This document shows positions 25,185 to 34,585 of a stretch of DNA of 64,000 nucleotides, piece after piece. Source of the DNA: CAZQRP01 sp964596125. GTDB lineage: Bacteria > Chloroflexota > Dehalococcoidia > GIF9 > UBA5629. The notes below the pieces were generated by a model, which saw nothing but the letters and a program-made list of their open reading frames with translations, did not search any database and was not told where the DNA came from. Both the position numbers and the translations under genes were made by a program. The first letter of the stretch is position 1. The number at the start of each line of letters is the position of its first letter. The stretch covers positions 248,001 through 312,000 of the forward strand of contig CAZQRP010000001.1 in assembly GCA_964596125.1 (NCBI GenBank), read 5' to 3'.

Positions 25185-26339
25185 TTACCCAATGATGCTA
25201 TTGAGCTTTTCCAGTGCTTTATGTTCTATCTTGCTGCATTTTAAAATACTCTGCTGCACATCGGCTAAAAATACGGGTGCACTTTTTAGATCTTCTACGG
25301 CCTTTCCCATCAGTTCGTCAAACTCTCCATTGATCTTTATCATTGCATCGAGAGTGCCCGGTCCCTGCTCTTCAAACAATATATTCTTTTCGAACATGAG
25401 CTCTCGCATTCTTTTCAGATTGGGCCAGGTATCTGGCAGCAGCCCGGTGGCAATCTCACTCCAGACTCCTGCTGACTCGTTCATCATTTCGGCTATACCT
25501 TTCAGGGCTGGTCTGTTGATTATTGAAGATGCTTCTTCCAGAAAGCGGGCATACATGGGGCGGAAAGCGCTCCCGCCGGTGCCGCCAATTTCAATATATA
25601 TGAAGCCATTCATCAGAGTGCCCAGAAGATTCATTCCCTTGAATTGCTCCGGCCATTTCGTCACGACCCTTGCCCACTTTTCCATCCCGTTAATCCCGAT
25701 ATTCTTGATTGGAGGCTTTAACATGGTGTGGCAGCATTCTCTAATGCTCGTCTTAATACCTTCTTCCAGGTTACCGATTTTCGCGGGGTATTTTATCTTC
25801 AGTAGCTTGTGTTTGGGTGGGAAGGGGGGGAATTTTGAAGCCCGTGCCCTGGCTAAATCGGCTATACGTGCTGTTACAGGATTTTTACCCCGGTCATAGA
25901 TGTAAACTTCGTCCTTTTTTTCATCCAGACCAAACACGACTATGACGTGGCCTCCGAAATGAGCTACTTCAGGCAGTGCCAGATAAGGAAGATAGACCAT
26001 ATCCACATGGATAACTGCCGGCTCACCGGCATGAAGGAGTTTGATGAGTTCATCGTATCCTCGTATTGGGCTGGATGTTTCCATGACACTCAGGTCAGCA
26101 CCGATCCGCTTGAGGATGTTTGCAGGAAAATCAGTGCCTTTGCCATAACGTGTGCCGACAAAAGGGCTCGGCATCGCCTTCATATGCCAGTAGATAAAGC
26201 CGATTCCTCCACCAAGTCCAAAAAGCATTTCTTCTGACAGTGCCAGTCCATGATAATCCAGGGCTCTCTTTAAGGAACCGGTTTCACAGTGTTTTCCGAT
26301 AAACGGTTTAAATCCTTGAAGAATAATACTTTCTGACAA
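25185..26339 (-). CDS. BtrH_N/DUF4872 cysteine-enzyme-like protein (TTG start)
   Basis: 384 residues. The N-terminal half matches the butirosin biosynthesis protein H N-terminal family: HCETGSLKRAL places a cysteine at residue 18, GGHVIVVFGLD a histidine at 131 and VYIYDRG an aspartate at 149, a papain-like Cys-His-Asp arrangement. The C-terminal half matches DUF4872. BtrH transfers an acyl group from a carrier protein to an aminoglycoside; here neither a carrier protein nor a glycoside gene is nearby, so the substrate is open. AGGAGG lies seven bases before the TTG at 26339; the longer frame would put that SD inside the gene. Middle gene of a PadR-led operon. Confidence 0.8.
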   Translation of the reverse strand: MSESIILQGFKPFIGKHCETGSLKRALDYHGLALSEEMLFGLGGGIGFIYWHMKAMPSPFVGTRYGKGTDFPANILKRIGADLSVMETSSPIRGYDELIKLLHAGEPAVIHVDMVYLPYLALPEVAHFGGHVIVVFGLDEKKDEVYIYDRGKNPVTARIADLARARASKFPPFPPKHKLLKIKYPAKIGNLEEGIKTSIRECCHTMLKPPIKNIGINGMEKWARVVTKWPEQFKGMNLLGTLMNGFIYIEIGGTGGSAFRPMYARFLEEASSIINRPALKGIAEMMNESAGVWSEIATGLLPDTWPNLKRMRELMFEKNILFEEQGPGTLDAMIKINGEFDELMGKAVEDLKSAPVFLADVQQSILKCSKIEHKALEKLNSIIG

Positions 26340-26384
26340 TTCGTTGCCTCCTTTATATGTTATTTTTCGACTCAAAATACGATA

Positions 26385-26921
26385 TTAAGGTTCACCTGAC
26401 ATACTCCGCAGGCGAGTGGTGAAGTCCTCCAGCCAGGACTCCTCTGCTTTCGCCAGGAGATAACCCAGATCGAACATTGCCTGTGCTTCCATGGGCATCT
26501 GCTGGCTAGACTGGCTTGCCTCGTTTAGCTGTTTCAGGCGGGCACGGACTGCCAACGCATGCTCGGCTAGCGCTTGGTGCGCCTTTTCACGGTCGATATG
26601 TTGTAAAAGAGCGACACCGACATAGAATGTCGACGGCAGGGGTAACCGCTGGGCTAACCGTTTCAACGCTTGACCGGTCAGATGCCTCTTTCCAATGGAG
26701 GTGATAGCAAAGACCCTCCGGACCGGTCCTTGAGCTGATTTTTCCTGTCTGGAAGTAACCAGCCCCTTACCTTCTAATTTGGATAGAACATGATAGATTG
26801 AGGAAAAACCGATTTCAGCCCAATGGCGTATGTTTCGTTCCTTTATTTTCTTTTCGATCTGATATCCGTAGCAATCTTCCTCGGCGAGCAGACCGAGGAC
26901 TATGAGCTCACTGTTGGTCAT
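26385..26921 (-). CDS. PadR family transcriptional regulator
   Basis: 178 residues from ATG 26921 (MTNSELIVLGLL). The PadR winged helix is clear: GYQIEKKIKERNIRHWAEIG, then SSIYHVLSKLEGKGLV and the VRRVFAIT wing, followed by a C-terminal dimerisation helix region. PadR proteins are small-molecule-responsive repressors that bind ATGT-N-ACAT palindromes. Just such a palindrome stands directly upstream. It is the first gene of a three-gene operon with the BtrH-like enzyme and a membrane protein, so autoregulation of the operon is likely. An ATG at 26945 would add eight residues. Confidence 0.92.
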   Translation of the reverse strand: MTNSELIVLGLLAEEDCYGYQIEKKIKERNIRHWAEIGFSSIYHVLSKLEGKGLVTSRQEKSAQGPVRRVFAITSIGKRHLTGQALKRLAQRLPLPSTFYVGVALLQHIDREKAHQALAEHALAVRARLKQLNEASQSSQQMPMEAQAMFDLGYLLAKAEESWLEDFTTRLRSMSGEP

Positions 26922-26960
26922 GATCTTACCTGTCTTAATACGCATCGGTTAGTCATGAAA

Positions 26961-26994
26961 AAATGTACTATTCTAATATTAGAATAGTACATTT
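26961..26994. promoter_or_regulatory. perfect 34-bp palindrome, likely PadR operator
   Basis: The 34 bases are identical to their own reverse complement, with left half AAATGTACTATTCTAAT. It contains ATGT at one end and ACAT at the other, the PadR operator pattern. The -10 of the operon promoter lies inside it, so a bound repressor would block RNA polymerase. Confidence 0.85.
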
Positions 26995-27009
26995 ACTTGA
27001 TTTTTGCAA
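26981..27009 (-). promoter_or_regulatory. promoter of the PadR operon
   Basis: On the - strand TTGCAA (27009-27004), a 17-base spacer and TATTCT (26986-26981). The -10 is within the palindrome. Confidence 0.55.
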
Positions 27010-27318
27010 CTTTTTAAGCATTTTCTGCTTCTTATTTTTATGTGGTTTTCAGAAATATACGGACGGGTCAGGGCTAAAATCGTACGAGGTCCTGTTTTAA
27101 TTACTCTATCTGTTTTCTCTATCTTTTTGGAGGCTGGCAACCAGGTTTGTTATTTGCTTTTACGTCTGCCTGCGGCGTTTGTAGAACTGATTGGATATGG
27201 TGAGTATGGATGTTGAGATTAATATTCAGCGGTCTTTGAGAGGGTACTTCATCGCATGAAGCCGACCATGAAGAGCTTGTTCACCGGGATATGGTGTTAG
27301 GACTTCGAAGTTGGATTA
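26995..27318. other. intergenic region, no gene seen
   Basis: 324 bases between the PadR operator and the phosphorelay end. A 70-codon ORF starting at TTG 27004 overlaps the promoter and is rejected. CTTCAT-CGC-ATGAAG (27247-27261) is a short hairpin downstream of the hybrid kinase gene. Confidence 0.5.
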
Positions 27319-29214
27319 TTAATTCATACCAGATATTACTTTATGCAATATTTTACTCAGTTCCGAGATTTCATATGGTTTTACAATAGCGTCGCTGAAG
27401 CCCCATTTTTTGGAGTCGGCCAATATCGGATGAACGGAATAACCGCTCGATACAATTGCTTTAACTTCCGGATTTAACTTCTGTATTTTTTTTATGGCTT
27501 CTTTACCGCCCATCCCCCCGGCAACAGTTAAATCTAAAATAACTGCGTCGAAAGGTCTATTGGATTCCATTGCTTTTTTATATGACTCAATAGCTTTCGC
27601 ACCGTCTCTTGCCTGTTCAACCTCGTATCCGATATACTTCAGCATCTCTCCCGTAGCGTCTCCTATTTCCTCGTCATCATCCATAACCAGGATCTTTCCT
27701 TTACCGACGACAGGTTTTCCTTCCGCAGCTTTCTTCTTGGGGACTCTTTTTTGGGAGGCCGGTAGATAGATGTAGAAGGTTGTCCCTTTTCCGAGTCCTG
27801 ATTCTGCGGTGAGCAGCCCGCCGTGATTTTTAGCTATCGAGTAGGAGGTTGTAAGCCCGAGGCCGCTTCCTTTTTGCTTGGTTGTGAAATAGGGATCAAA
27901 AATCTTTGACAGAAATTCATCCGGTATTCCAATTCCCTGGTCTTCTACTGCTATTCGTACATATTTGCCTTCAGGTATCGGCAGGGCATCTTCTGCACAG
28001 ACAATTGTATTGTCGGCGTGCACACTGATTATTCCTCCTTCCGGCATGGCGTCATCAGCGTTAATAATTAAATTCTGGATGACCTGGCCGATCTGGCCTT
28101 TATCAATTTCGACCGCCCAGAGATCGTCTGGTATAAAGAATTCACAACGGACATTGGAGCCTCGTAAAACGAAGCTGGCAGCATCTTTTGTTAAATCAAG
28201 GATAGATGCTGTTTCCTTGATTGGTACTCCGCCTCTGGCAAACGTAAGTAATTGCTGAGTCAAATCTTGTGCCCTTATTATCGCCTTTTCTGCTATGGTC
28301 AATTTTGTAAAAGCTTTATCTTCCGGTACTTCATACATCTTTGCCAGGGATACATTACTCATAATGACCTGCAGAATATTGTTGAAATCATGGGCAATTC
28401 CGCCGGCAAGAAGGCCTACTGATTCAAACTTCTGGGCTCTGAGAAGTTCCTCCTCTAATTTTTTTCGCTCCGTAATATCTACAAATGAAGCCATCATGCA
28501 GATAGGTTTGCCAGCCTCGTCTTTAACCATGCTTGCCGAGAGTTGAGCATCGAATAATGAACCATCTTTTCTCATGGCGACCAGTTCGCCTATCTGGTTT
28601 CCCTTTTTACGCAGTACTTTTATTACATCAAGGGCCGTCTCTTTTGACTGCCAGAGATTTATAATAGGTTTGCCTAATATCTCCTTATCATTTTTATATC
28701 CCCATAATTTGAGAAAAGATGGATTTACATAGGTCAGGTTACCTTCAAGGTCGGCGAGTGCGATGCCACTAATTGAAGATACTATGGCACTATCTTTTAT
28801 CCTCAGCGCTTCCTCTGCTTGCCGGTGCTCTCGGCGTACTACGGTCTCCCGCATCTCTCTCTGGATAGCGGGAATCAAGCGTGCGAGATTGCGTTTGGCT
28901 ATAAAGTCATGCGCACCTGCATGTAAGGCTTCTACTGCTGCATCTTCGCCGATAACGCCCGAGGCGATGATGAACGGTAGATCAAGTCCCGTATCTTTCA
29001 TCAGTGCCAGTGCTGCCGGTGCACTGAAATGTGGCATAGAGTAATCGGAAATAATGACGTCCCACGTTTTTTGCTCGAGTGCTGTACTCATAGCTTCGGG
29101 TGTGTCGACTCGCTCGAATGATACCTCGTAGCCGCCGCGCTTTAATTCGCGCGTCAGTAATAAGGTATCATCTTCTGAGTCCTCGACGATCAATACCCGC
29201 AGCGGTGTGCCCAT
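27319..29214 (-). CDS. hybrid sensor kinase: REC-PAS-HisKA-HATPase-REC
   Basis: 631 residues. Order: receiver domain at 1-125 (IVEDSEDD, phospho-acceptor Asp in IISDYSMP near 56), PAS domain about 140-255, dimerisation/phosphotransfer helix with the acceptor His in GIAHDFNNILQ near 276, ATPase (NLIINADDAMPEGG, GIGIPDEF, GSGLGLTTSYSIAKNHGG), and a second receiver at 510-631 (VMDDDEE, VILDLTVAGG). No membrane segment, so it is cytosolic and takes input through the first receiver. The gene directly abuts the response-regulator gene (TAG then ATG), making a phosphorelay unit. No output DNA-binding domain is present. Confidence 0.93.
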   Translation of the reverse strand: MGTPLRVLIVEDSEDDTLLLTRELKRGGYEVSFERVDTPEAMSTALEQKTWDVIISDYSMPHFSAPAALALMKDTGLDLPFIIASGVIGEDAAVEALHAGAHDFIAKRNLARLIPAIQREMRETVVRREHRQAEEALRIKDSAIVSSISGIALADLEGNLTYVNPSFLKLWGYKNDKEILGKPIINLWQSKETALDVIKVLRKKGNQIGELVAMRKDGSLFDAQLSASMVKDEAGKPICMMASFVDITERKKLEEELLRAQKFESVGLLAGGIAHDFNNILQVIMSNVSLAKMYEVPEDKAFTKLTIAEKAIIRAQDLTQQLLTFARGGVPIKETASILDLTKDAASFVLRGSNVRCEFFIPDDLWAVEIDKGQIGQVIQNLIINADDAMPEGGIISVHADNTIVCAEDALPIPEGKYVRIAVEDQGIGIPDEFLSKIFDPYFTTKQKGSGLGLTTSYSIAKNHGGLLTAESGLGKGTTFYIYLPASQKRVPKKKAAEGKPVVGKGKILVMDDDEEIGDATGEMLKYIGYEVEQARDGAKAIESYKKAMESNRPFDAVILDLTVAGGMGGKEAIKKIQKLNPEVKAIVSSGYSVHPILADSKKWGFSDAIVKPYEISELSKILHKVISGMN

Positions 29215-29664
29215 CTAAACTCCGACTCCTCTTGGTATGGCTTCGTTTAAGACCAACCAGTACAGTCCGAGGTTCATTATTGCCTCACTGAACTGGGCAA
29301 AGTCCACCGGCTTGCGGATGTAGCTATTAGCACCCAGCTCGTAGCCATTCAGGACATCTTGCTCCTCTTTCGATGAGGTAAGAATGATTACCGGAAGAAG
29401 CTTTGTTCTCGAGTCGGCCCGCAGGCGACGCAGTACTTCCATTCCATCCAGTCTCGGTAATTTTAAATCGAGCAGGACTATTTCTGGCATCACGCTCGTG
29501 TCACGCCCGGCGTAGGCACCGGTAGCAAATAGATAGTCCAGTGCTTCTACTCCATCAGTGGCTACAACCACATCGTTCATAATATTGCTTTTCTTGAATG
29601 CGCGCATGGTCAATGCAACATCGTCAGGATTGTCTTCCACCAGTAGGATGACTTTTTTGTTCAT
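29215..29664 (-). CDS. single-domain response regulator (Rcp1-like)
   Basis: 149 residues, a lone receiver domain. LVEDNPDDVALTMRAF gives the acidic pair, VLLDLKLPRLDGMEVL the acceptor Asp (about 68), ILTSSKEEQD the Thr/Ser and SYIRKPVDFAQF the conserved Lys. The long loop after the acidic pair resembles Rcp1 partners of phytochrome-type kinases. It lacks an output domain and probably shuttles phosphate between the two kinases. AGGAGG is placed well before the ATG. Confidence 0.94.
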   Translation of the reverse strand: MNKKVILLVEDNPDDVALTMRAFKKSNIMNDVVVATDGVEALDYLFATGAYAGRDTSVMPEIVLLDLKLPRLDGMEVLRRLRADSRTKLLPVIILTSSKEEQDVLNGYELGANSYIRKPVDFAQFSEAIMNLGLYWLVLNEAIPRGVGV

Positions 29665-29688
29665 ATTGTTTCTCCTCCTTTTTTCAGG

Positions 29689-30852
29689 TTAACTGAGTGT
29701 GAATTCGAAGGTCGCCCCCTGGTCCACTGCCGCTTCAGCCCATACCTGACCGCCGTGGCGGTGGATTATACGCTTAATAGTGGCTAGGCCAATGCCGGTG
29801 CCTTCGAACTCGGCTGGAGAGTGAAGGCGCTGAAAGGCACCAAACAGCTTGTCCACATAGGCCATGTCAAAACCGACTCCATTGTCACGCACAAAATAGG
29901 TCGATTTACCGTTATTTCTTGTGTAACCGAATTCTATTCTGGCACAGGGACGTGTTCTGGTGAATTTCCAGGCATTGTCTAGCAGGTTTTGAAACACGGC
30001 ATGCAGTAGCCTGGCATCCCCATTTGCCACTGCACCATCTGTGATAACAAACTCGACTTGTCGTTCCGGCTGGTTTTGCTGAAGCTCAGCTGTGATTGAT
30101 CTTACCATAGCACTCAGATCTACCTTCTCTATATGCATATCGCTACGTGTTACCCGGGACAGGGTCAACATATCGTCGATTAGCTGTGCCATATGTTGAG
30201 CAGCATGGCGAATTCTCTGGAGGTAGTCTTTACCTGACTCATCCAGTTGGTCACCGTAATCCTCAAGCAGTGCCTGGCTGAAACCATCCATGCTGCGCAG
30301 CGGTGTACGCAGGTCGTGCGAGACAGAATAGGAAAAAGCTTCAAGTTCCTTATTGGCGGCCTGGAGTTGTAACGTAAGTTCATCCAGTTCACGGACTCGC
30401 TGCTCAAGCTCTTTATTCAGTTGCTGAATTTTCTCCCGTGATTGCTTGTGATCGGTTATGTCCATAAAGCTGCCAACGGCTGCGCGCTTTCCCTGATATG
30501 TCGTAGGAATGACACTTTCTAAAACCGATATGATGTCACCGTTTTTCTTGATAAACCTGTACTCATAGGGTAGGTTACATATCCCTTTCAGATTTTCTAT
30601 CGCCTTTTTTCTAACTCTCTCTTTATCTTCAGGATGGATCTGATTGATCGAATTAATACCGATGAGCTCTTTTTCACTGTAGCCGGTTAACTGCTGAAAC
30701 GTAGCGTTAGAATATTGGACCTTCCCGTCCTGCACAATATAGATACCGATTTCGGCTCTCTGTATCAGGTCTTGGGCTAGGTTATCCGGAACTGGCAGCG
30801 CATCTTCACTTTGCTTTGATGGCTTTTCAACTGCATTCAACATAGTCGTCAT
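29689..30852 (-). CDS. PAS-domain sensor histidine kinase
   Basis: 387 residues. A PAS domain at about 30-140 (GIYIVQDGKVQYSNATF, GYSEKELIG, YRFIKKNGDI), a coiled-coil linker (QQLNKELEQRVRELDE), the HisKA segment SYSVSHDLRTPLRSMDG with the acceptor His near 180, and the ATPase (VFQNLLDNAWKFT, GVGFDMAYVDKLFGAFQRL, GTGIGLATIKRII). No transmembrane segments. The HisKA/ATPase part is of the cyanobacterial phytochrome (Cph1) kind. Start backed by GAGG seven bases upstream. First gene of the three-gene phosphorelay. Confidence 0.94.
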   Translation of the reverse strand: MTTMLNAVEKPSKQSEDALPVPDNLAQDLIQRAEIGIYIVQDGKVQYSNATFQQLTGYSEKELIGINSINQIHPEDKERVRKKAIENLKGICNLPYEYRFIKKNGDIISVLESVIPTTYQGKRAAVGSFMDITDHKQSREKIQQLNKELEQRVRELDELTLQLQAANKELEAFSYSVSHDLRTPLRSMDGFSQALLEDYGDQLDESGKDYLQRIRHAAQHMAQLIDDMLTLSRVTRSDMHIEKVDLSAMVRSITAELQQNQPERQVEFVITDGAVANGDARLLHAVFQNLLDNAWKFTRTRPCARIEFGYTRNNGKSTYFVRDNGVGFDMAYVDKLFGAFQRLHSPAEFEGTGIGLATIKRIIHRHGGQVWAEAAVDQGATFEFTLS

Positions 30853-31307
30853 GTTTGTCCTCGAAGTTTAAATAAATATAGTAGGTGCCTCAAAAACTTT
30901 TGAGCAACTTTAGTATCTTATGTATTTCTTCGATAGTAAATAGCCCAAAAGTAATTTTACATATAGTAAAAAAGTACTACATGAGGAAGGTCGTATATGT
31001 GAAATGGATTAGCGAACAAGATTATAAAAAATGTATGCCTGAGTGGCCCTGAAATACCAGTAATCCACGAATGCTCATCACTGTGCCGTATTTGAGAGAC
31101 ATCCATATTTATGCAAGGGAACCATGACTGTAGTTTTTAATATAAAGATATAATTTGGAGAAGGTAAAAAAGGGCGGTGGGGCATTTTTGAGACTATAAA
31201 ACGATGTTAATGGCTAAACATGAAATGGGTATGTGTTAATTTTTATCAACCTTCGGGTCTTATTGTAATTGTACAAGTCCTGGCAACTACGAGCGGCTCA
31301 CCTGGTC
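30853..31307. other. intergenic region with small palindrome
   Basis: 455 bases with no gene. A 16-bp palindrome CTCAAAAACTTTTGAG (30889-30904) lies 37 bases upstream of the sensor kinase start and could be its operator. The rest is AT-rich with nothing else recognised. Confidence 0.5.
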
Positions 31308-32441
31308 TCATGGTTCAACCTCGATAACCGTCTTTATATGATTCGGGTCCCTTGAAGCGAAGGCTTGTTGATAGTCCCGGATTGAGAAGCGGTGTGTTAT
31401 CATCTCGGCGAGTATGTTATCAAAAGAAGAGTCTATTGTCTCTATATGTCCCAGGGCCATTTCGAAGTGGCTCCGGTTGGAGTTCACGCTGCCCACTATC
31501 ACCTGGTTAGAGCGTACCAACTGACGTACCAACTGAGCAGCATCTACCTGAATAGCAAGGTCTCCCCGTGGAATGCCGGTCATAACATAAATGCTGCTTC
31601 GTGTCATGTAGTTGATCAGTTCAACAGCAGTATCCGCTGCACCGGAGGCTTCAAATATTATATCAAGGTTGCCCTCCTGGCAGCAGATTCCTGCCAGTTC
31701 GTCGGGCTTCTTACCGCGTGCATCTAGGTAAATAGCTCCCATGTGTTTTACCAGGTGTGCCTTGGGACTGTCCTCTGGTACTATATCGGCAACATAAGTA
31801 TGCACGTGAGCTGATCTTAGTACAGAGGTGGCCAGGAGACCCAGAGGTCCGGCTCCAACCACGAGCGCTATTTTACACATGCCCCACTTCTCGGAGAGGA
31901 AACTATGATCTGGATGAGGACAGGTCCAGGGTAGGCGGGACTGTATAATTCTTATCTGCTCTATACCCTTTTCAGCGATGCTTAGCGGTTCGGTGAAAAC
32001 TGCAAGTTTTACCAGGTGGGGAGGTACTTTAACTATATACTGCTCCCGGTCGACGACGAACTGGGTCAAAAAACCGTCGACCTTATGAATGCCTCTTTCA
32101 GTATACAGACCTGTCATACACATATCGCTCTGATTATGCAAGCATGGGTGGCACTGTCCGCAGCCCCTTCGCACCGTCATTGTAACCGCATCTCCCGGTA
32201 GCAGTGATTTCACTGCGCTTCCTGTTGCCTCTACCACGCCGACCATTTCGTGGCCCATGGCCAGGTTGTTACGCCCCTCGGCTATATCTTTCAGCCCATA
32301 GCGGACCATGTTGTAGTCAGTACCATCTAGCCCCACCTCTTTTACCCGCACCAGTACCTCGTCCGAGGTTTTGATTACAGGAATGGGGATATCGAAGGCG
32401 TGTACACCAGACTTATCCCGTATTACTCCCACTGCTAACAA
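31308..32441 (-). CDS. glucose 1-dehydrogenase-like zinc alcohol dehydrogenase (TTG start)
   Basis: 377 residues of the medium-chain dehydrogenase family with the glucose-dehydrogenase C-terminal type. VGLDGTDYNMV has Asp where alcohol dehydrogenases have the zinc-binding Cys, as in archaeal glucose dehydrogenases; GHEMVG follows, with the structural zinc motif RRGCGQCHPCLHNQSDMC and the nucleotide site VVGAGPLGLLA. It would oxidise glucose (or another aldose) to gluconolactone with NAD(P)+. Near it lie Gnd, Rpe and transketolase, so the likely role is feeding a glucose/gluconate branch of the pentose phosphate route. TTG start with a short GGG SD. Confidence 0.85.
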   Translation of the reverse strand: MLAVGVIRDKSGVHAFDIPIPVIKTSDEVLVRVKEVGLDGTDYNMVRYGLKDIAEGRNNLAMGHEMVGVVEATGSAVKSLLPGDAVTMTVRRGCGQCHPCLHNQSDMCMTGLYTERGIHKVDGFLTQFVVDREQYIVKVPPHLVKLAVFTEPLSIAEKGIEQIRIIQSRLPWTCPHPDHSFLSEKWGMCKIALVVGAGPLGLLATSVLRSAHVHTYVADIVPEDSPKAHLVKHMGAIYLDARGKKPDELAGICCQEGNLDIIFEASGAADTAVELINYMTRSSIYVMTGIPRGDLAIQVDAAQLVRQLVRSNQVIVGSVNSNRSHFEMALGHIETIDSSFDNILAEMITHRFSIRDYQQAFASRDPNHIKTVIEVEP

Positions 32442-32586
32442 ATGCGATCCCTTCTTTCTGCCAGTACTTCATTATAGTACATCTTTTTATCCTCGAGTGA
32501 TCTTAGAGTGGGATTTTATTACCGCCAGTTGAATCTGCCCCATCGTAAATTGTGAGCTACATGAATCCTTCCACAGAAGGCTGGAT

Positions 32587-33333
32587 CTAGTGGTCGAATT
32601 CGCCGGATATGTTGTATTCAGGTTCAATTACACAAACGGCATAATGGTCTAACAGAGAGCGGTTTATCCAGGGGTATTTTCGTCGTTTCTCATCTGGAAT
32701 TACCAGATGCTTTACTGTGCAGTTTGAAAACAGGTACTTTTGAGCTTCCTGTGAATTGTTACAACGCCCTTTATCAATTAGTCCTTTCTGAACCTGTTGA
32801 GCAAGAAATCTGGTACTCTTGTTTTGAAGGCGGGCATGTTGTTGAATTCTTTTCCTTATATCTTTAGTCTTGCCGCAATAAATGTACTTCTTTTGCTTTT
32901 TATCGTAGACCAGGTATACTCCGGGTTCTTTTGGAAGACGTATCAGAGCTTGTTCATAGCCCAGTTCAAATGAATTAAGTAGTTTACCGAAGTTGTCAAT
33001 GACCTTATCATTGGGTTTCATGATCAGGCTTTCCTTACTTATCATCAGGCCTTTAAACCATGTATCAAGCCCATCACTATAACCTCCAATTCGTGTTCCA
33101 TAGCAATTAGTTGTATGTCTCCAGCAGCATTCATAAATACGAGCAAATTCTTGTTCGTGTTGTTTGATACGAATGACATTTTGCTGTTGATGTGAACCTT
33201 GTTTACCTATAGATGATTCTGCAGTGAATTTATGACCATGTGGAGTTACCAGATATTGTTGTCCAGCAGCATTAAGTCGTTCCCAGAGCGGACCAAAATT
33301 GCTCTGTAAGATCTTTTGACTTCGATGTTTCAA
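32587..33333 (-). CDS. GIY-YIG domain protein
   Basis: About 248 residues from TTG 33333, which has AGGAGG 11 bases upstream; a longer reading starts at GTG 33393 without an SD. The first 100 residues have no recognised domain. The GIY-YIG signature is at about residues 133-165 (GVYLVYDKKQKK, YIYCGKTKDIRKRIQQH). Downstream cysteines, Asn and Glu (EPEYN) could complete the nuclease site. The family includes DNA endonucleases of mobile or repair function. No flanking repeats or intron are seen. It does not share an operon. Confidence 0.75.
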   Translation of the reverse strand: MKHRSQKILQSNFGPLWERLNAAGQQYLVTPHGHKFTAESSIGKQGSHQQQNVIRIKQHEQEFARIYECCWRHTTNCYGTRIGGYSDGLDTWFKGLMISKESLIMKPNDKVIDNFGKLLNSFELGYEQALIRLPKEPGVYLVYDKKQKKYIYCGKTKDIRKRIQQHARLQNKSTRFLAQQVQKGLIDKGRCNNSQEAQKYLFSNCTVKHLVIPDEKRRKYPWINRSLLDHYAVCVIEPEYNISGEFDH

Positions 33334-33889
33334 CTTAACATTTGCCTCCTTCCAATTCTGTACAAATGAAAGATGTCTATTCGGATTATACACCTAGCCA
33401 AAATCAGATGGAATATCTCCATAGCACATTTTAGAAGAATTGTGTAACGAAAGATAGCCTTCATGATTGTTTTAAAAAGTAGTAAGCATTATTTAATTGG
33501 AGTTTGGTACTACATTGGTTGTTACAGGGAGAGCTCTGTTTCCAGGGATGCTACTCTGTAAATAATACATATATATCCTCAGGTACCATGGATCGTGCTA
33601 AAGGTGTTAAATGCCCTAATTAAATATATTGACCGTTATGGTGAGCGGGATAGTTGATTTGTACATAGCTGCGATTTCCGGTGCTCTGTATGGATTGGCA
33701 ATAGTGTCACGTGTGAAGGGCGTTATAGAAATGGCACTAAGCTTAAAAATTCCTTTTACCTCTGCATCAGGACGGCAAGTACCTTGACATAGTCAACGGA
33801 CCATGCTTAAAATTGCCGATAGCAATTATGCTCCTGAAATCCGAAGGCGCTGATGGTTTCTTATCAAAAGTATTACGAGGGGAAATATA
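33334..33889. other. intergenic region, no gene recognised
   Basis: 556 bases between the divergent GIY-YIG gene and rpe. Base use is AT-rich with many stops; I see no promoter or hairpin worth naming. GGGGA eleven bases before ATG 33890 is the SD for rpe. Confidence 0.5.
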
Positions 33890-34546
33890 ATGACCAGAAT
33901 CGTAAAAGTAGTCCCTGCTATCTTGACCGAAGATCCCAAAGACCTGGAGAAAATGGTGCATCAGGCGGAGAAGTTCACTGATTATGTACAGTTCGACATA
34001 ATGGACGGACGGTTTGTGCCCTCAAGGAGTATAGGCGATAAGCACCTGGCTGGTCTTCATACGAAGCTTGACTGGGAGGCCCATCTAATGGTAGAGAAAC
34101 CGGAGGGATATCTGGAAAGCTTTCAGCAGGCTGGAGCGCAGAAAGTAGTCTTTCATTTTGAAGCCACTCCTTCCCCGCTCGAAGTTGTTACCAAGGCTCG
34201 AGGTCTTGGATTGGGAGTAGGCCTAGCAGTAAATCCTGAAACCACTATCTCCGCTATTCTCTCTACCGCCGGCGTAGTAGACAGTGTGCTCTTTCTGACA
34301 GTAAATCCCGGCTTTTATGGTAGCCAGTTTATACCTGAAGTCCTGGACAAAGTAGCGGAATTGCGTGATGCCAGGCCTGATATAGAGATAGGTGTAGATG
34401 GAGGTATAAAGGAGGGTAATATTGCCCGTGTTGCCCGAGCTGGTGTCGATATCATCTATGTGGGCAGTGCAATATTTCTGCAACCGCAGCCCGACGAGAG
34501 CTTCCGGCGTCTGATGGCTCTGGCCGGGGAACGTTCACTCCACTAA
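33890..34546 (+). CDS. rpe: ribulose-phosphate 3-epimerase
   Basis: 218 residues of the TIM-barrel epimerase. Motifs: VPAILTEDP, FDIMDGRFVPS (metal site Asp), AHLMVEKPE, VNPGFYGSQF and GVDGGI with a C-terminal VGSAIF phosphate loop. It interconverts ribulose 5-phosphate and xylulose 5-phosphate. The usual first metal-binding His in FHIMDGH is Gln-Phe-Asp here; the second His (H in AHLMVE) is present. It is transcribed on + while the other pentose phosphate genes lie on -, convergent with gnd after 39 bases. Confidence 0.9.
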   Translation: MTRIVKVVPAILTEDPKDLEKMVHQAEKFTDYVQFDIMDGRFVPSRSIGDKHLAGLHTKLDWEAHLMVEKPEGYLESFQQAGAQKVVFHFEATPSPLEVVTKARGLGLGVGLAVNPETTISAILSTAGVVDSVLFLTVNPGFYGSQFIPEVLDKVAELRDARPDIEIGVDGGIKEGNIARVARAGVDIIYVGSAIFLQPQPDESFRRLMALAGERSLH

Positions 34547-34585
34547 GGCGGTAATGGTATCTTCGACTGTTATTGACCTTGTGCA

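Noticed and set aside
27004..27216. 70-codon hydrophobic ORF on +
   Set aside because: Starts at a TTG inside the -35 of the PadR promoter, no SD; hydrophobic only because of T-rich DNA.
32587..33333. GIY-YIG protein as a homing endonuclease of a mobile intron
   Set aside because: No interrupted host gene or intron structure on either side; it may be a stand-alone protein.
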